From Henckelia pumila (Eukaryota; Streptophyta; Magnoliopsida; Lamiales; Gesneriaceae): DNA of 64,000 nt. The stretch's first letter is position 1. Every line of letters begins with the position of its first letter. The translations under genes were made by a program, and so were the position numbers. Below are positions 32,472 to 46,642 of the stretch, in pieces. The stretch is from contig NC_133122.1 in NCBI RefSeq assembly GCF_033568475.1, forward strand, positions 146,644,861 to 146,708,860, read 5' to 3'. The notes under the pieces are model-generated. The model was given only the letters and a program-made list of their open reading frames with translations, was not told the DNA's origin and did no database searches.

Positions 32472-34126
32472 AGATCGTAAACTTTGATCAAACGATTAAA
32501 ATTAATCGATTATACAAAATTTTTAGCCTCGGTTTTTGAAACAAAACGAAAAATTTTAAAATTAAATTTGAAGGGAAACAAGGGCAATCGGGCAGCGAGC
32601 GTCGCTGCCTGTGCTGCCCACCTCCACGTGGGCAGCCCTGTCCCACGTGGAGGCGGGGCTGCCCGGGAATGTCCCGGGCAGTCCGAAAATTTTAAAATTT
32701 GATTTTTTGGATTTTGTTTTTGAAATTTTTGAAATTTTAGTTTTTGGTCCGATCGAAAATTCTTTTTGATTGGTCAACGAGGCATCAGATCAAATTGTTT
32801 GAGTCCAAAAATTTTAAAATTGATTTTTGGATAAATTTGAATTTTTGGAAAATTTATAAATTTTATCCGTTAAATTAGATTTTATAAAATTAATTATTTT
32901 GGTACAATTGATGATAAGATATGATCTTATGAAAGGATAAGATAAAATTTGATTTTATCTTTTTAATTATGATGTCATTGCATGTTATCCAATTATTTAA
33001 TTATTAAATTAATTATTGGATAAAAGGATGATCGATTGCCATGACCAATATTATATGTGTATGTTAGGTTGTTTACATTTGGTTTTATTGTTGTTGGGTT
33101 TTATTAATAGGCTTGGTTTATGGCCCAATTTGAATTGTCATTTGTAATAAAAAGTGGGTCTGGTTTATGGCCCGTTCCCACCCTTAAATATGTATCCCCT
33201 TCTTGTCATCGAAAGTTATTGTAAATTTATTAGACTTAGTGGGAGATAAAGATTTGAAGACAAAGGTGGGCCCAGCAGACAATAAAGACTGAAGAAATGT
33301 AAATTTGAAGCTCAATGTAATGGGATTGCATTGCATACTTGCATATCACCTAGGATTGGATTTAGACTCGTGATTGGCAACCACGGGTCGATTAGTGATT
33401 GAGATCGATCATCCTTTAAATAATATATGATATTATTATTGTATGCATGTTTAGACTAAATTGTATGAATCCCGCAAGCATACAAATATTGCATGATGAG
33501 ACAATTTTTAAAATTAAAAATCCCTCATTTTAAATATGATTTAAAATTGATATCAAGATAAATAAAAGAGAATTTAAATATTGTTTAAATATTCCTACCT
33601 TCCATCAACGATCAATGTATGAGATGCTATCCGCGGGCACGGTTCGTCTCATATTATTTGGGGGGGGGGGGGGGGGGGGTTCGTCGGAAAGCTGTACATT
33701 GGATCAACACATGTTGTAAGTTGGGTGGAACTCTCATGGGATTGGCTCATATTATTGGGGATCCACATGGCGACCGTCCATCACAACTTAATATTGATGG
33801 GTCATCTTGACATGTCACATTAAACGGCGTCATATTATTGGGCCTTTATTGGACATGAGGTAAAAACATGGGGATTGCTTTGGAAGCAATTGGGCTCTAC
33901 CTTTTGAAAATTATGGTTGGCTGATATTATTCGGGACTATAGTTTGTCAATTGGACTCCATGTTCCTACTAAGGAAACAAGTTTCCCGTTTTCACTAGAG
34001 GGTAGTGAAATCGTTAAAATAGTGGGAGTGAAATTCATAAAATTAAATCTCGCCATATTTTATGTCTTAGTAAATTAATTAAGCAATCACTGATTATTGT
34101 CTGTTTTTTTTCAGTATTTCATTACA
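32472..34126 (+). other. Copia untranslated leader with G20 run
   Basis: Long leader between primer site and gag. It holds an inverted GC-rich segment (CCACCTCCACGTGGG / CCCACGTGGAGGC, 32618-32653), a 20-base G run at 33660-33679, and four copies of an ATATTATT(t)GGG-type block (about 33651, 33750, 33830 and 33924). No ORF with copia similarity occurs here. Confidence 0.6.
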
Positions 34127-37100
34127 ATGAATTCGCGCAATCCACTATACTCAATTCTCGAATAAAACAAATTGACTGGCGCAAACTATATGGAATGGTT
34201 CCATAAATTAAAGATTGTTCTAATCTCGGAGAAAATTTTCTACGTGTTAGAAAAAAATCCTCCAAAGGAAGCACCGGCTAATATAAGTCCGGAAGAATTG
34301 GCAAAACTTGATCAATGGTGGGACCATGATATCAAGGCTAAACGCTATATGCAAGCTTCAATGTCTGATGAACTCCAGAGGCGATTTGAGGATGCCGTGA
34401 ATGCTGCTGACATACACATGCACCTCAAGGAACTTTTTGGAGCTCAGTCAAGGTCGGAGAGGTATGCCACCGTCAAAGAGCTCATGACATGCCGCATGCG
34501 AGATGAGACTTCTGTCCGTGAGCATGGGGTACACATGATTGGGCTAATTGAGAAGTTGGTAACACTCGATTTGACATTGGAGTATGAATTAAATACGGAC
34601 TTATTGCTTCTTTCACTTCCTTCTTCGTTTGACGGATTTGTGGTGAACTTCAATATGAACAAGATAGAGGCCACCCTTGAAGAGTTGGTCAATATGCTTG
34701 TGTCTTATGAGGCCACATTAAAGAAGAAAAAACCGGTACTCTTGGTTGGCTCCTCTTCTAACTCTAAAAAGAGCCAAGTGAAAAGGGTAAGAAACGTTCT
34801 ACCCCACCCAAGAAAACAGTACCAAAGAAGAAGAGCAAGACAAAAGCTTCAAACGTGAACATATCTGGAGATGTTTGCCATCACTGCAAGAAACCCGGTC
34901 ATTGGAAACGTAACTGCAAGGAATACCTCGAGCAGTTGCAAACTGCAAAGGGTATGTTTTACATTGAAATAAATGTTTCACTTAATACTACTTCTTGGGT
35001 ATTGAATACCAGATGTGGATATCATATTTGCAATGATTTGCAGGTGATGACAAGAAATTGTAAGCTTAGGATGGGTGAGACCCAGCTAAGGCTCGGAAAT
35101 AGTTCCAGAGTTGAAGCCAAAGCAGTGGGAAACGTTTATTTAGTTTTGCAGAATAATTTTAAGTTATTTTTGAGAGATGTTTTATTTGTGCCAGATTTAG
35201 TTAAAAACATTATTTCTGTTTCTATGCTTGATAGAGATGGTTTTTCTTGTAATTTTGTAAATGAGATTTGCAATATTTACAAGAATGAATGTTTGATTGG
35301 AAATGGACAACTTGAAAACGATCTATATAACTTAAAATTAAAAGACGTTCCAATTAATTATGTTGATAAATCGGTAACAACAAATAAAAGGAAAAACGAT
35401 AGTCAAAACCCGGTAAACCTTTGGCATGCTAGGCTAGGTCATATTTCCTCAAGGAGGATGAACAAGCTAGTGGGAGAGGGCATGTTTGATATGCCTGATA
35501 TTAACTCTCTACCTACTTGTGAGTCCTGCCTAAAAGGAAAAATGACTAAATCTCCTTTCAAAGGGAAGCCTGAGCGTAGTCAAAATCTGTTGGATTTGAT
35601 CCATACAGATGTTTGCGGACCATTTAGTATCGGTACTAAATTTGGTCACACCTAATACATTACCTTTACTGATGATTATTCTAGGTATGAGTATTTATAT
35701 TTAATGAAATATAAATCTGAATCATTTGAAAAGTTCAAAGAATTCAAGGCTGAAGTAGAAAACAAACAAGGTAGAAGTATTAAAGCACTTCGATCGGATC
35801 GAGGTGGAGAATACTTAAGTACCGAGTTTTTGAGCTATCTAAAAGAGAATGAGATTCTCTCTCAGTGGACTCCTCCTATGACACCTCAGCTGCATGGTGT
35901 CTCGGAGCATCGCAATCGAACTTTGTTGGACATGGTTCGATCTATGATGAGCTTCACTGAGCTCCCTCCTTCGTTTTGGGGCTATGCACTTGAAACAGCG
36001 GTGTTGTTGTTGAAAAATGTTCACACCAAAGCAGTGAATAAAACTCCATACGAGTTATGGAATGGCAAAGCTCCTAAGTATTCGTACTTGAGGATTTGGG
36101 GATGTCCTGCTTACGTGAAGCAGACAGTGGGAGATAAGTTGGATAGTTGATCCACCTTATGTTATTTTGTAGGATATCCGAAGATTCAATCGGATATTAT
36201 TTCTATCATTCTACTGAAACAAAAGTGTTTGTTTCGAGGAATGCCACCTTCATGGAGAAGGAGTTTTTATTAGATAAGAAAGACAAGATGATGGAACTCG
36301 AAGAAATTCGAGAAGAACCTGAGATACAAAATAATGATCCCACACCTCAAGAACCTTCAGTGCCTACATCTAGGAGATCCGAGAGGACTTCTAGACCTCC
36401 TATTCGATATGGTCTTTTTCTTGAAGGGGATCAAAGTGAACCCGACATTGGATGTGATCCAAGAAACTTCAAGGAAGCAATTTCTGATGCGGATTCGAAT
36501 TTATGGCTTGATGCTATGCAGTCGGAAATAGACTCGATGCATACAAACCAAGTTTGGTATTTAGTAGATCCTCCCGATGGAATTGTTTCAATAGGGTGTA
36601 AATGGATCTACAAGAGAAAACTTGGGCCTGATGGCTAGGTACTAACCTACAAGGCACGATTGGTTGCAAAAGGTTATACTCAAAGACAAGGAGTTGACTA
36701 TGATGAAACCTTTTCACCAGTCGCAATGTTCAAGTCCATAAGAATCCTTATTGCCATAGCAGCATGGTATGACTATGAGATATGACAAATGGATGTGAAG
36801 ACTGCATTTCTTAATGGAAACATTAAGAAAAAAATCTATATGATGCAGCCCGAGGGATTCACACCCATGGGAAGCGAGCATAAGGTATGCAAGCTTCAGA
36901 GATCAATTTATGGTCTCAAACAAGCATCAAGAAGTTGGAACCAGAAATTTGATGAAACAATAAAGGACTTTGGTTTCATCAAAAATCCAAAGGAACCGTG
37001 TGTGTACAAGAAAGTAGTTAAAGATGCGGTAACATTCTTAGTGCTTTATGTTGATGACATCCTACTCATTGAGAATGACGTAGGGATATTGCAGTCAACA

Positions 37101-39914
37101 AAGATATGGTTATCAGGTAGATTCTCGATGAAGGATTTGGGTGAGGCCTTCTATATTCTAGGGATACAAATCTATAGAGATAGATCTAAGAGAATGATAG
37201 GACTCACTCAAGCAACCTACATCGACACCATATTGAAAAGGTTTTCTATGGATGAGTCCAAGAGAGGACATCTACCTATGTGTCATGGAGTTTCTCTATC
37301 CAAGTCTATGTGTCCCAAGACTGACGAAGAGATAGAGAAAATGACACATATACCATATGCGTCAGCCATAGGTAGTATTATGTATGGGATGATATCTACC
37401 AGACCGGATGTAGCCTTTGCTCTGAGTGTCACGAGCAGATATGAGGCCAACCCCGGTCAAATGCATTGAAAATCCGTGAAGGATATTCTTAAGTACTTGA
37501 GAAGGACTAAGAATATATTCATGGTTTATGGAGGAAGAGAATTGAAATTGGAAGGCTATACCGACTCTAGCTTCCAAAGCGACGTGGATGACTCGAAGTC
37601 AACCTCTGGATTTGTATTCATGCTCAATGGCGGTGCTGTCTCTTGGAAGAGTGAAAGAGTGGGTGCCCAGTGAGCCAACTTGTGGCTATGGGCTTTGATG
37701 ACTCTTTGTACAAACAATCTTTTGTTTAATATTATTTACACTTTTATTAATGGCAATGACTTTATCTTTCTTCATATTGTTATATTGTGATATACTATTG
37801 TTGTTTTGATAAAGACCTTGAATGTACTATAGTGTATGTAAGATGTGGTAGAACATGGAGATGTCTATCATGAAACATGTCTTATAGTCACTGTATATTC
37901 TAAAACCGTTCCTAGTCGATTGAGCCGTCCGAGAATAAGGATAAGGATCGCTCGAGTTTGAGACTAGCATTTGCGATGCGGAGTACCACGTTTCATTGGT
38001 AGGGAACATGGAGATGTTCGAAGCATGCAAATGGATATTCATAGGATGAATAATCGAACTACCCTATCCGGACTTTCCAAGTGGTTATCACTTATCGAGT
38101 GGATAAAGTCCGCGGTTTTGGTTGTACACCATTAGTCCTTACGACTTGAAACATCATGGAGACTCTATATACTAGTACTGTGCTTTGACTCGTTTACCGA
38201 CTCTATGGGGGTCATCAGGTGTCGGGATTGGGTACAGTTACAACACATATAGGAGTCGATGCATTGTTGTCAAGGATTCACCACATACTTGCGAGTGTGG
38301 ATATCCTATGCGATCTGAGGAGATATTAGTGTGACAAATCTCTGGTCAGAGTACTTGATGTGATTTAAGAAATGGTTTCTTAGTAGCACATGCGATGTCA
38401 CTAATTTGATCTTCAAGATGTATTGCATAGTTATCGAATCTTGGGCGACTCTCGATATACCAATGGTTGTTGATTCGATCGGGATATATGGATGAAGGGA
38501 CCGTACTGTACGCTAACCAAAATCTACTGGTTCTTGTAGGCACTATCAGTGATACCTAGGGAATCATGGGGCGATGTTGCTAGGCGCTTTACCATGATTC
38601 GTTGGGCAAGTCGGAAATCGTTGTTCCGAGTCACAAGGAGTTGTGAGCCCACGGCTAGCTGTATCCCTGAACCATTGAGGGTCACACAGTGTAATGGAGT
38701 TTTAATCCCCGTTGAGATAGTTAAATTTAAAGAGTTAAATTTAATGAATAAAGAAGTTGGACTTCTTAAATAAGAGTAAGGGAGTAGGATTTCCTAAAAT
38801 GACATAGGGATGGACATTTTTGGAAATCACTGAATTCGGATTCAGGAAAATTTATCTTGACTTTAAAATATGCAGAAATGGTTTCTGTGCACATTGGTGA
38901 AATCGGTTCATCAATCGGAGTCACGATGAATTTTATATTAATTTCTGAACATGCGGGCTTTGCCTGTCGGGCCTCAACTTATGACTAATGGGCCCTAAGG
39001 TGTTAGTGGCCTGCATTATAAATAAGTTATTGCAGTACAGAAATTACACACAGCAGGTCATAATTTTGAGAGACAAAAATCGAAAACCCTAGCCTCCCTC
39101 TCTCAGTATTCGGCCGCCCCTCCCTCTCTGTCAGAGATTTTCCGGTCTGTGATTTTTGAATTGCAGACAGGATTAGCGAATCAAATTCGTTATTCTCTTC
39201 GCAGAAAACTTCTGATAGATTTTCTAGTGCAATCTATCAGAGGGATTAAACCTCTATTCGTGGACCTGATAGAAGGAGTTCATCAGTTCCTGGGAGATAC
39301 AAGAAGCGCAGAGAAATCTGTGTGGTGTCCAATAATCTCGCTTCGAGATTGAAGGTAAAATTTAATTAATTGTTATTTGAATTTTACACACACACACACT
39401 ATAATTTAATCGTTGAACGGTTGATACCCACACCATGGAATTGTTCCATGAAATTTTTTTTTTTAAACTTCCGCTGCACCGGGTATCAATCGTGATTGGT
39501 CTGGGAACACGCCAGTTTTTTCCAACAAAGAGTTCCAAGCAGGACACCACAGCAGATTCCACCACTGAGGCAGAATACATTGCAGCATCAGCTGCTGCTA
39601 AAGAGGCCGTTTGGATGAGGAATTTCGTCCAAGAGTTGGGCGTAATTTCTAAAGCTGTTGGTCCAGTTCCGGTATACTGCGACAACACTGGTGCCGTTGC
39701 TCAGGCAAAGGAACCAAGGTCTCATCAAAGATCCAAACACGTACTGAGAAAATACCACATCATCCGGGAGATTATGGAAAGAGGAGACATCACTGTCGAG
39801 AGAGTGGCCTCTACAAACAATATCGCTGATCCACTTACTAAGCCCTTGCCAGGACCATTGTTTGACAAACATCGCGAAGCAATGGGATTACGTAGTATGA
39901 CTAGTTGGCTTTAG
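34127..39914 (+). pseudogene. Copia gag-pol polyprotein, multiply broken
   Basis: Gag starts at ATG 34127 (NKLTGANYMEWFHKLKIVL), with CCHC zinc knuckle CHHCKKPGHWKRNC at about 34876. Protease, integrase (HARLGHIS ... CESCLKGK; HTDVCGPF; RSDRGGEY; SEHRNRTLLD), reverse transcriptase (VKTAFLNG ... YVDDILL) and RNase H (TDSSFQSDVDDSKST ... STTEAEYIA) follow in copia order. Breaks: TAA at 34163 (codon 13); a one-base shift in an A/G run near 34783-34788; protease motif NTRCG, so the catalytic Asp is gone; stops at 35653, 36148, 36636, 36783 and 37467; a one-base shift near 36182; and a solo LTR inserted at 37652. At least the 36783 and 37467 stops sit where Trp is expected (TGG to TGA). Confidence 0.9.
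37652..39527 (+). mobile_element. Solo copia LTR nested in the copia RNase H region
   Basis: TGAAAGAGTGGG ... TTCCAACA, 1876 bp, with target duplication AAGAG at 37647-37651 and 39528-39532. It is clearly related to but diverged from the host element's own LTRs. LTR plus duplication is 1881 bp, a multiple of three, so the RNase H frame resumes in phase after it. Confidence 0.9.
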
Positions 39915-40689
39915 GGAAAGTGGGAGATTGAAAGAGTGGGTGCCCGGTTAGACAACTTGTGGCTAAGGGCTTTTATGACTTTATGTATAAACAATCTTTA
40001 TTTAATATAATTTACATTCATTAATGACATTTTCTTTATCTTTATTCATATTGTTATATTGAGATATACTATTGTTGTTTTGATAAAGACCTTGAATATA
40101 CTATAGTGTAAGTAAGATGAGATAGTGAATAAAGAGAGATCACTATTATGAAATACATCTTATAGTCACTGTATATTCTAAACAGTTCCTAGTCAATTGA
40201 GCCGTCCGCTAATAAGGATAAGGATCGCTCGAGATTGAGACTAGCATTTGTGATGCAAAGTACCACGTTTCATTGGTAATGGACATGGAGATGTTCAAAG
40301 CATGCAAATGAATATTCATATGATGAATGATCGAACTATCCTATTCGGACTTTCCAAGTGGTTATTATTATTTGAGTGGATAAGTCCGCAGTTTTGGTTG
40401 TACACCATTAGTCCTTACTAATTGAAACATCATTGAGACTCTATATGCTAGTATTGTACTTTGACTCGTTTACCGACTCTATTGGGGTCATCAGGTGTCG
40501 GGATTGGGTACAGTTACGACACATATAGGAGTCGATGCTTTGTTGTTAAGGATTCACCACATACTTGCGAGTGTGGATATCCTATGCGATCTGAGAAGAT
40601 ATTAGTGTGACGAATCTCTGACCAGAGTACATGGTGTGTTTTAGGTTACTCGGTTTCCTAGTAGCACATGCGATGTCACTATTGATCTT

Positions 40690-42026
40690 TGTAGTGACCC
40701 TTACCCGGATCACCTACTAAACAGAACTTAGGCATGCAATTAACTTAATAAAACAGATATCAGAATAAAACTGCGGAAACCATAAAATAGTTTACAACCC
40801 CAAGTAAAGGAATCTGTAATTATCCAATAATATACAACCAAATCGAATAGCTGTATAAAACCCAAACAACAGTAATAAAACCTAGACGAAGCTCCAGCTG
40901 GCCAACCACTGACTAGCCCCTCCTGGATCCACCCTCCTCGTCCAATCGCAAACCTGCCCCATGGAATAGGGTGTCCAGAAAATACAGAGTACGAGACGTG
41001 AGCATAAAACGCTCAGCACGAGAGTATGAGTATACATGCATGCAAAGTGAACTCCCTATAGACTCGAGGTCAAGGATCAGATAACAGAGACAGACCGGGC
41101 CCTGGTATGTAGCACGCTGTGCCGTCGCTTCAGGAGGTGGCTCCCATACCGAGATAACCGTGGATACGCCGGACCCAAATCGATGGAAGTCCATCCACTA
41201 ACAGGATAGGGTACAACCCTACTACAGACATCTCGAAGGAGATACAGCAAGATGCAAATGAATGCAGCATAATATCATGGCATATAAATCATGCAGTCAT
41301 ATAATACATGCATACTCAGTCAGGATATCTCGAACAGTACTTTCGTACCTCAAATACCAGGTAGGCACTACCAGCTCTAAGTCCAAGCCTAAAGTCCGCC
41401 TACACAGCGAAATGATACTACTATCATTACAGTGCTCTAAAAGCCTTAACTAAGCTATTGCATACTCCTAAATATTTATAGGAAGCAAAAGCTATACCTT
41501 CGTCCGTCGTTAGCCCTTTGATGTCGATGCCTCCAGAACTTGGGCACAACTCCGCTACGACTACCGAACGCCTCTCCGACCTCCGGACCAAGCCAAAGAA
41601 GACTAGAACAGCTCGAATATGACTAGAAATAGAGAGGAAATCCGGAATTGGCAAGGAGAAATGAAGTCTCGGCCTTCTATTTATAGACAACGATCGGAAC
41701 TTCCGATCCTTGATCGGAACGTCCGAACCCCGATCGGAACGTCCGATCCTGCCATCGGAGCTTCCGAAGATCCTGATCTGCCACGTGTCAAAATATCATT
41801 TGTTGACTCCGGATAGGGGTGATCGGAACCCGATCCTGATCAGAGCTTCCGATCCAGCCACACGTCATGGATGACGTAATATCATCGGTGCCTCCGATCC
41901 TCATCGGAGCTTCCGATCCCGATCGGAGCTTCCGATCGTCCCTTCGGAGCTTCCGATCCGTCCAATCCCCAATTTACTTAATTAGCATTAATCCTTAATT
42001 ACTCAATTAGGGTTCGGGCTACTACA
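40690..42026 (-). repeat. 3' LTR of the Tekay element
   Basis: On the plus strand it reads TGTAGTGACCC ... GGGCTACTACA. It contains the TATA box at 41678-41685 (minus strand) and the dyad array at about 41690-41960. Relative to the 5' LTR it lacks two bases in one dyad near 41828. Confidence 0.93.
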
Positions 42027-42040
42027 TTCTCCCCCACTTA
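42027..42040 (-). other. Polypurine tract of the Tekay element
   Basis: On the minus strand TTAAGTGGGGGAGA directly precedes the 3' LTR, matching the tract at 191-202. Confidence 0.8.
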
Positions 42041-42161
42041 AGATATTTCGTCCTCGAAAACAGATCTTAAGTACCGAATGCAAATACAGAAATCAGAAAA
42101 ATTCTTTATTCAAATCAAACGTTTACAGAGTTTGCAACTGAATACAACTTGAAGAATGAAA

Positions 42162-45100
42162 TCAAAACAACTCAGGATGGTCTTTACGCATCCTGTCCTC
42201 AAGCTCCCAAGTAGCTTCCTCAGTGCCTCTGCGCTGCCACTGAACTAAAACCAAAGGAATGACTTTGTTCCGTAGAACCTTATCCTTATAATCAAGGATG
42301 CGAAGAGGTTTCTCAATATAAGTCAAATTCTTGTCTACCTGAACCTCAGATCGCTGTAGAATATGAGATTCATCTGCCACATACCGTCGCAACAGAGATA
42401 CGTGGAACACGTCGTGAATGCTGGATAGATGCGGTGGCAATGCTAGCCGATAAGCCAAATCGCCAATACCCTCCAAGATCTCAAACGGACCGATAAATCT
42501 GGGAGACAACTTGCCCTTAAGGCCAAATCTGAGAATCTTGCGGAAAGGTGACACTCTCAGAAACACTTTCTCCTCGACCTCGAACTGCAAAGGCCTACGC
42601 TTGATATTAGCATAGCTGGCCTGACGATCCTGTGCAGTCTTAATCCGTTTCTTGATCTGATCAACAATGTCTATCGCCTGCTGGATAAACTCCGGTCCTT
42701 CAGCCTGTCTCTCCCCCACTTCTTCCCAGAAGAGTGGAGTACGACAACGTCGCCCATACAACGCTTCAAAAGGTGCCATCCCAATACTAGTGTGATAGCT
42801 GTTGTTGTAAGCGAACTCGATCAACGGCAAATGATCCTGCCAGGCTGAACCAAAATCCATGACGCACGCTCTAAGCATATCCTCTAACGTACGGATGGTG
42901 CGCTCTGACTGACCATCAGTCTCTGGATGATAGGCTGTACTCAAACTGAGAGTAGTACCCATCGCACGCTGAACACTCCCCCAGAATCTAGAAGTAAACC
43001 TGGGGTCCCGATCGCTGACAATGCTCACAGGCACTCCATGAAGTCGAACGATCTCCTGAATGTACAACCGAGCCATACGATCCACATTGTACTCCCGGCT
43101 ATAGGCAATGAAATGCGCTGACTTGGTGAGTCGGTCCACCACAACCCAGATAGCATCACAGTTCCTCGGGGATACCGGCAAATGGGTCACAAAGTCCATA
43201 GTGATAAACTCCCATTTCCATTCAGGAATAGGCAGACTGTGAAGCAATCCTTCAGGTCGTCGGTGCTCTGCCTTGACCTGTTGACACACCAAACATCTCG
43301 AAACAAACTGATAAACACTGCGTTTCATTCCCTTCCACCAGAAACGAGTACGTAGATCCTTGTACATCTTGTTGCTCCCAGGATGAATACTCAACTTAGT
43401 GCGATGTGCCTGAGACAAAATCTCCTCTCGCAACTCTTCATCCTGTGGAATCACAAGCCTACCAGACAAACACAGAAAGCCATCTGACTGATAATGAAAT
43501 CCAGACGAGCTACCCTCGTTAGCTAGACGAGCTAAACGCTGGGTCTTCGAATCAGACATCTGAGCATCTCGGATCCGCGAATACAAGGCTAGCTCAGATA
43601 ATATCGCAAACATCTGGATACTCTGCATACCTTTCTTATGCTTGAAGGTAAAACCTGAAGTACAACAGTCACTGATCGCACTAGACATCGAACAAGTCTG
43701 AAGCGCGGATAGTCGCACCTTGCGACTCAAAGCATCAGCGGTGAGATTAGCAGCTCCCGGATGGTACTTAATCTCGCAATCATAGTCCTTAAGCAAGTCC
43801 ATCCAACGTCTCTGTCTCATGTTCAATTCTGCCTGAGTGAACAAATACTTGAGACTCTTATGGTCGGTGAAGATCTCAAATTTCTCGCCATAAAGATAAT
43901 GACGCCAGATCTTCAAAGCGAATACAATGGCTGCTAACTCCAGATCATGGACTGGGTAGTTGTCCTCGTGAAGCTTCAGCTGTCTAGAAGCGTATGCGAT
44001 CACATGCCCATTCTGAGTCAGGACACAACCTAAACCCTGAAGAGAAGCATCCGTGTAAACTACATACCCTCCAGATCCTGACGGTAATGCTAACACCGGC
44101 GCAGAAGTCAATCGCCGTCGAAGCTCACGGAAATTCTCCTCGCACTCGGAGGACCACTCGAAATCCACACCCTTGCGGGTAAGCTGCGTCAACGGTCGAG
44201 CTAACTGAGAGAAGTTCAGAATGAATCGACGATAATACCCTGCTAGACCCAGAAAACTACGGATCTCAGCAACTGTCGTCGGACGCGACCAATTAAGTAC
44301 CGCTTCAATCTTGCTTGGATCAACAGAAATCCCCTCCCTGGATATGATATGTCCAAGAAAAACCACTCTATCCATCCAGAACTCACACTTGCTCAGCTTG
44401 GCGTACAATTGCTCATCTCGAAGAGTCTGCAGTACCAATCGCAAGTGAGAAACATGCTCTTCCGTATTACGCGAATAAACCAGGATGTCGTCAATGAAGA
44501 CCACGACAAACTTGTCCAAATACTCCCTGAAGACACGGTTCATCAGATCCATGAATATAGCCGGCGCATTAGTCAAACCAAATGGCATCACTAGGAACTC
44601 GTAATGCCCATAGCGAGTACGGAATGCAGTCTTGGCTACATCCTGATCACGGACTCTCAACTGATGATACCCAGATCTCAGGTCAATCTTGGAGTAAACT
44701 GACGTGCCCTGCAGCTGGTCAAACAAGTCATCAATACGAGGCAACGGATACTTGTTCTTCACAGTCACTCGATTCAGTTGCCGATAGTCAATGCACAGCC
44801 GCATCGACCCATCCTTTTTCTTCACGAAGAGAACAGGAGCTCCCCAAGGAGATACACTAGGACGAATGTACCCCTTGTCCAAAAGATCCTGTAGCTGATT
44901 CTTTAACTCACGCATCTCTGACGGAGCCAGACGATAAGGTGTTCTAGAAATAGGCGAAGTACCCGGCATCAACTCTATGCCAAACTCGACTTCCCTAGCA
45001 GGAGGAAAGCCCGGAATCTCATCAGGAAACACATCTGGAAATTCATCCACAACAGGAATGCTCTCTATCCCAATACTCTCAGCGGACAAATCAACTGCAT

Positions 45101-46577
45101 AGATAAGGTAGCCTTCCCCGCCAGACTCCAGAGCTCGACAGGCTCTCAAAGCTGATACCAAAGGCATCGGGGGTCGCGCTCCCTCACCATAGAAAAACCA
45201 ACTCTCACTCCCTTCCGGATGAAAGCGTACTAATCTCTGATAGCAGTCCACTGAAGCTCGATAGGTAGTCAACACATCTATTCCCAGAATGCAATCAAAG
45301 TCGTCCATCGCCAGGACCATGAGATTCGCTAACAGAATGTTCCCTTCGAACTCTAAAGGGCAACCCATCACTAGACGTTTAGCCAAAGCAGATTGGCCCG
45401 TCGGAGTAGAAATAGACATCACTACGTCTAGTGCAATGCATGGTAACTTATGCCTCTTAACAAAACGTGCAGAAATGAAGGAATGAGATGCACCAGTGTC
45501 AATAAGTACAAGAGCAGGTATACCATAAAGCATAAATGTACCTGCGATGACTTTCTCATTCTCCTCCACAGCCTGATCATGTCTCAGGGCAAACACCTGG
45601 CCAGAAGCTCGTGGCTTCAAATGTGAACTCCCAGCAGACTGTCCCTGCGACCTCTGCTGTACGGTGGCCTGAGAACCCGATCCTGAACCAGAACCAGAAC
45701 CGCCTCCCCCAGACAGTGGACAATCCCTCCGAATATGACCAGTCTCTTCACAACGGAAACAAGCTCCAGAAGCTCTACGGCACTTGTCGGATGGATGGTT
45801 CTTCCCACAGTGATCACACTTGTCCTTCTTACCAAAATGGACAACACCTCCAGAACCAGAGGAAGAAGAAGATCCAGACTTCTTGAAAGTTTGGGCACGG
45901 GGACCCAAAGAACTAGCAAGCCTCGACTGAGGGAAAGACCTGTTCCGCCGAATGCTGTCCTCTGCCTGATGACAACGGCTCACCAAACCCTCGTAGGACA
46001 TGTCGTCGCCAACCGCCACACGGTCATGGATCTCAGGGTTAAGGCCCTGAAGAAACAGATTATACTTCATCTCTGAGCTATCAGCAATCTCGGGGCAATA
46101 GGATAGCAGATCAAAGAACCTCTGCTGATACTCATCGATAGACATGGCTCCCTGTCGCAGACTCAGTAGCTCGCCTGCTTTCGACTGACGGAGTGCAGGA
46201 GGAAAATACCGCTTTTGGAAAGCTGTGCGAAACTCGGCCCAGGTGGCCACTCCTCTCGCCGCAACAAAAGGTGCAGAAGTAAACCTCCACCACCTGCGCG
46301 CACGCCCATCCAGAAGATAGCCAAGGGTCTCCACCTTCTGCTCATCGGTGCATTGGAAAGTCTGAAAAGTCGTTTCCATGCGGTCTAACCAGTTCTCCGC
46401 ATCCTCCGGAGACTCACCTCCAACTAAGGGCTTAGGACCCATAGCTAAGAATCGACGCACAGTGAAACGCTCGTCGTCATGATGACGATGACGCCGTTCT
46501 CGACGAGGCTCCCGGTCGGCATCACCCCAACGCCCACCAACACTGCCATGAGAACTCTGGTCATCACGATTTGACAT
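42162..46577 (-). CDS. Tekay/Del chromovirus Gag-Pol polyprotein (1471 aa), intact
   Basis: A single open frame. Gag: about residues 45-215 ([14 protein letters not shown] ... WWRF ... YFPP). Zinc knuckle: C273-C276-H281-C286 ([14 protein letters not shown]), preceded by a degenerate [13 protein letters not shown]. Protease: D360-TGAS. Reverse transcriptase: 575-755 with LCIDYRQLN and FIDD at 694-697. RNase H: D843, D905 and D948. Integrase: zinc-binding H1058, H1065, C1095 and C1098; core D1128, D1189 and E1225, with the canonical 35-residue spacing between the last two. C-terminus: about 1425-1471, ending [18 protein letters not shown]...PELF, is the divergent (type II) chromodomain thought to steer integration to heterochromatin. 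All catalytic residues are present. Start chosen at the first ATG, 46577, 50 bp after the primer site. Confidence 0.96.
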   Translation of the reverse strand: MSNRDDQSSHGSVGGRWGDADREPRRERRHRHHDDERFTVRRFLAMGPKPLVGGESPEDAENWLDRMETTFQTFQCTDEQKVETLGYLLDGRARRWWRFTSAPFVAARGVATWAEFRTAFQKRYFPPALRQSKAGELLSLRQGAMSIDEYQQRFFDLLSYCPEIADSSEMKYNLFLQGLNPEIHDRVAVGDDMSYEGLVSRCHQAEDSIRRNRSFPQSRLASSLGPRAQTFKKSGSSSSSGSGGVVHFGKKDKCDHCGKNHPSDKCRRASGACFRCEETGHIRRDCPLSGGGGSGSGSGSGSQATVQQRSQGQSAGSSHLKPRASGQVFALRHDQAVEENEKVIAGTFMLYGIPALVLIDTGASHSFISARFVKRHKLPCIALDVVMSISTPTGQSALAKRLVMGCPLEFEGNILLANLMVLAMDDFDCILGIDVLTTYRASVDCYQRLVRFHPEGSESWFFYGEGARPPMPLVSALRACRALESGGEGYLIYAVDLSAESIGIESIPVVDEFPDVFPDEIPGFPPAREVEFGIELMPGTSPISRTPYRLAPSEMRELKNQLQDLLDKGYIRPSVSPWGAPVLFVKKKDGSMRLCIDYRQLNRVTVKNKYPLPRIDDLFDQLQGTSVYSKIDLRSGYHQLRVRDQDVAKTAFRTRYGHYEFLVMPFGLTNAPAIFMDLMNRVFREYLDKFVVVFIDDILVYSRNTEEHVSHLRLVLQTLRDEQLYAKLSKCEFWMDRVVFLGHIISREGISVDPSKIEAVLNWSRPTTVAEIRSFLGLAGYYRRFILNFSQLARPLTQLTRKGVDFEWSSECEENFRELRRRLTSAPVLALPSGSGGYVVYTDASLQGLGCVLTQNGHVIAYASRQLKLHEDNYPVHDLELAAIVFALKIWRHYLYGEKFEIFTDHKSLKYLFTQAELNMRQRRWMDLLKDYDCEIKYHPGAANLTADALSRKVRLSALQTCSMSSAISDCCTSGFTFKHKKGMQSIQMFAILSELALYSRIRDAQMSDSKTQRLARLANEGSSSGFHYQSDGFLCLSGRLVIPQDEELREEILSQAHRTKLSIHPGSNKMYKDLRTRFWWKGMKRSVYQFVSRCLVCQQVKAEHRRPEGLLHSLPIPEWKWEFITMDFVTHLPVSPRNCDAIWVVVDRLTKSAHFIAYSREYNVDRMARLYIQEIVRLHGVPVSIVSDRDPRFTSRFWGSVQRAMGTTLSLSTAYHPETDGQSERTIRTLEDMLRACVMDFGSAWQDHLPLIEFAYNNSYHTSIGMAPFEALYGRRCRTPLFWEEVGERQAEGPEFIQQAIDIVDQIKKRIKTAQDRQASYANIKRRPLQFEVEEKVFLRVSPFRKILRFGLKGKLSPRFIGPFEILEGIGDLAYRLALPPHLSSIHDVFHVSLLRRYVADESHILQRSEVQVDKNLTYIEKPLRILDYKDKVLRNKVIPLVLVQWQRRGTEEATWELEDRMRKDHPELF

Positions 46578-46626
46578 CTACAAAAATACCTCAAGATGAG
46601 ACTAAATCCCAAGAAATCTTTTGCAT

Positions 46627-46638
46627 GCTCTGATACCA
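46627..46638 (-). other. Primer binding site (initiator Met tRNA) of the Tekay element
   Basis: On the minus strand TGGTATCAGAGC lies four bases inside the 5' LTR. Confidence 0.88.
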
Positions 46639-46642
46639 TAAA

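Noticed and set aside
33619..33810. 63-codon ORF through the G20 run
   Set aside because: Poly-Gly from the homopolymer; it sits in the copia leader.
40913..41690. ORFs repeated identically at 46866-47643 (93, 63 and 87 codons)
   Set aside because: They lie in the two LTRs of the Tekay element and are repeated because the LTRs are; no coding similarity.
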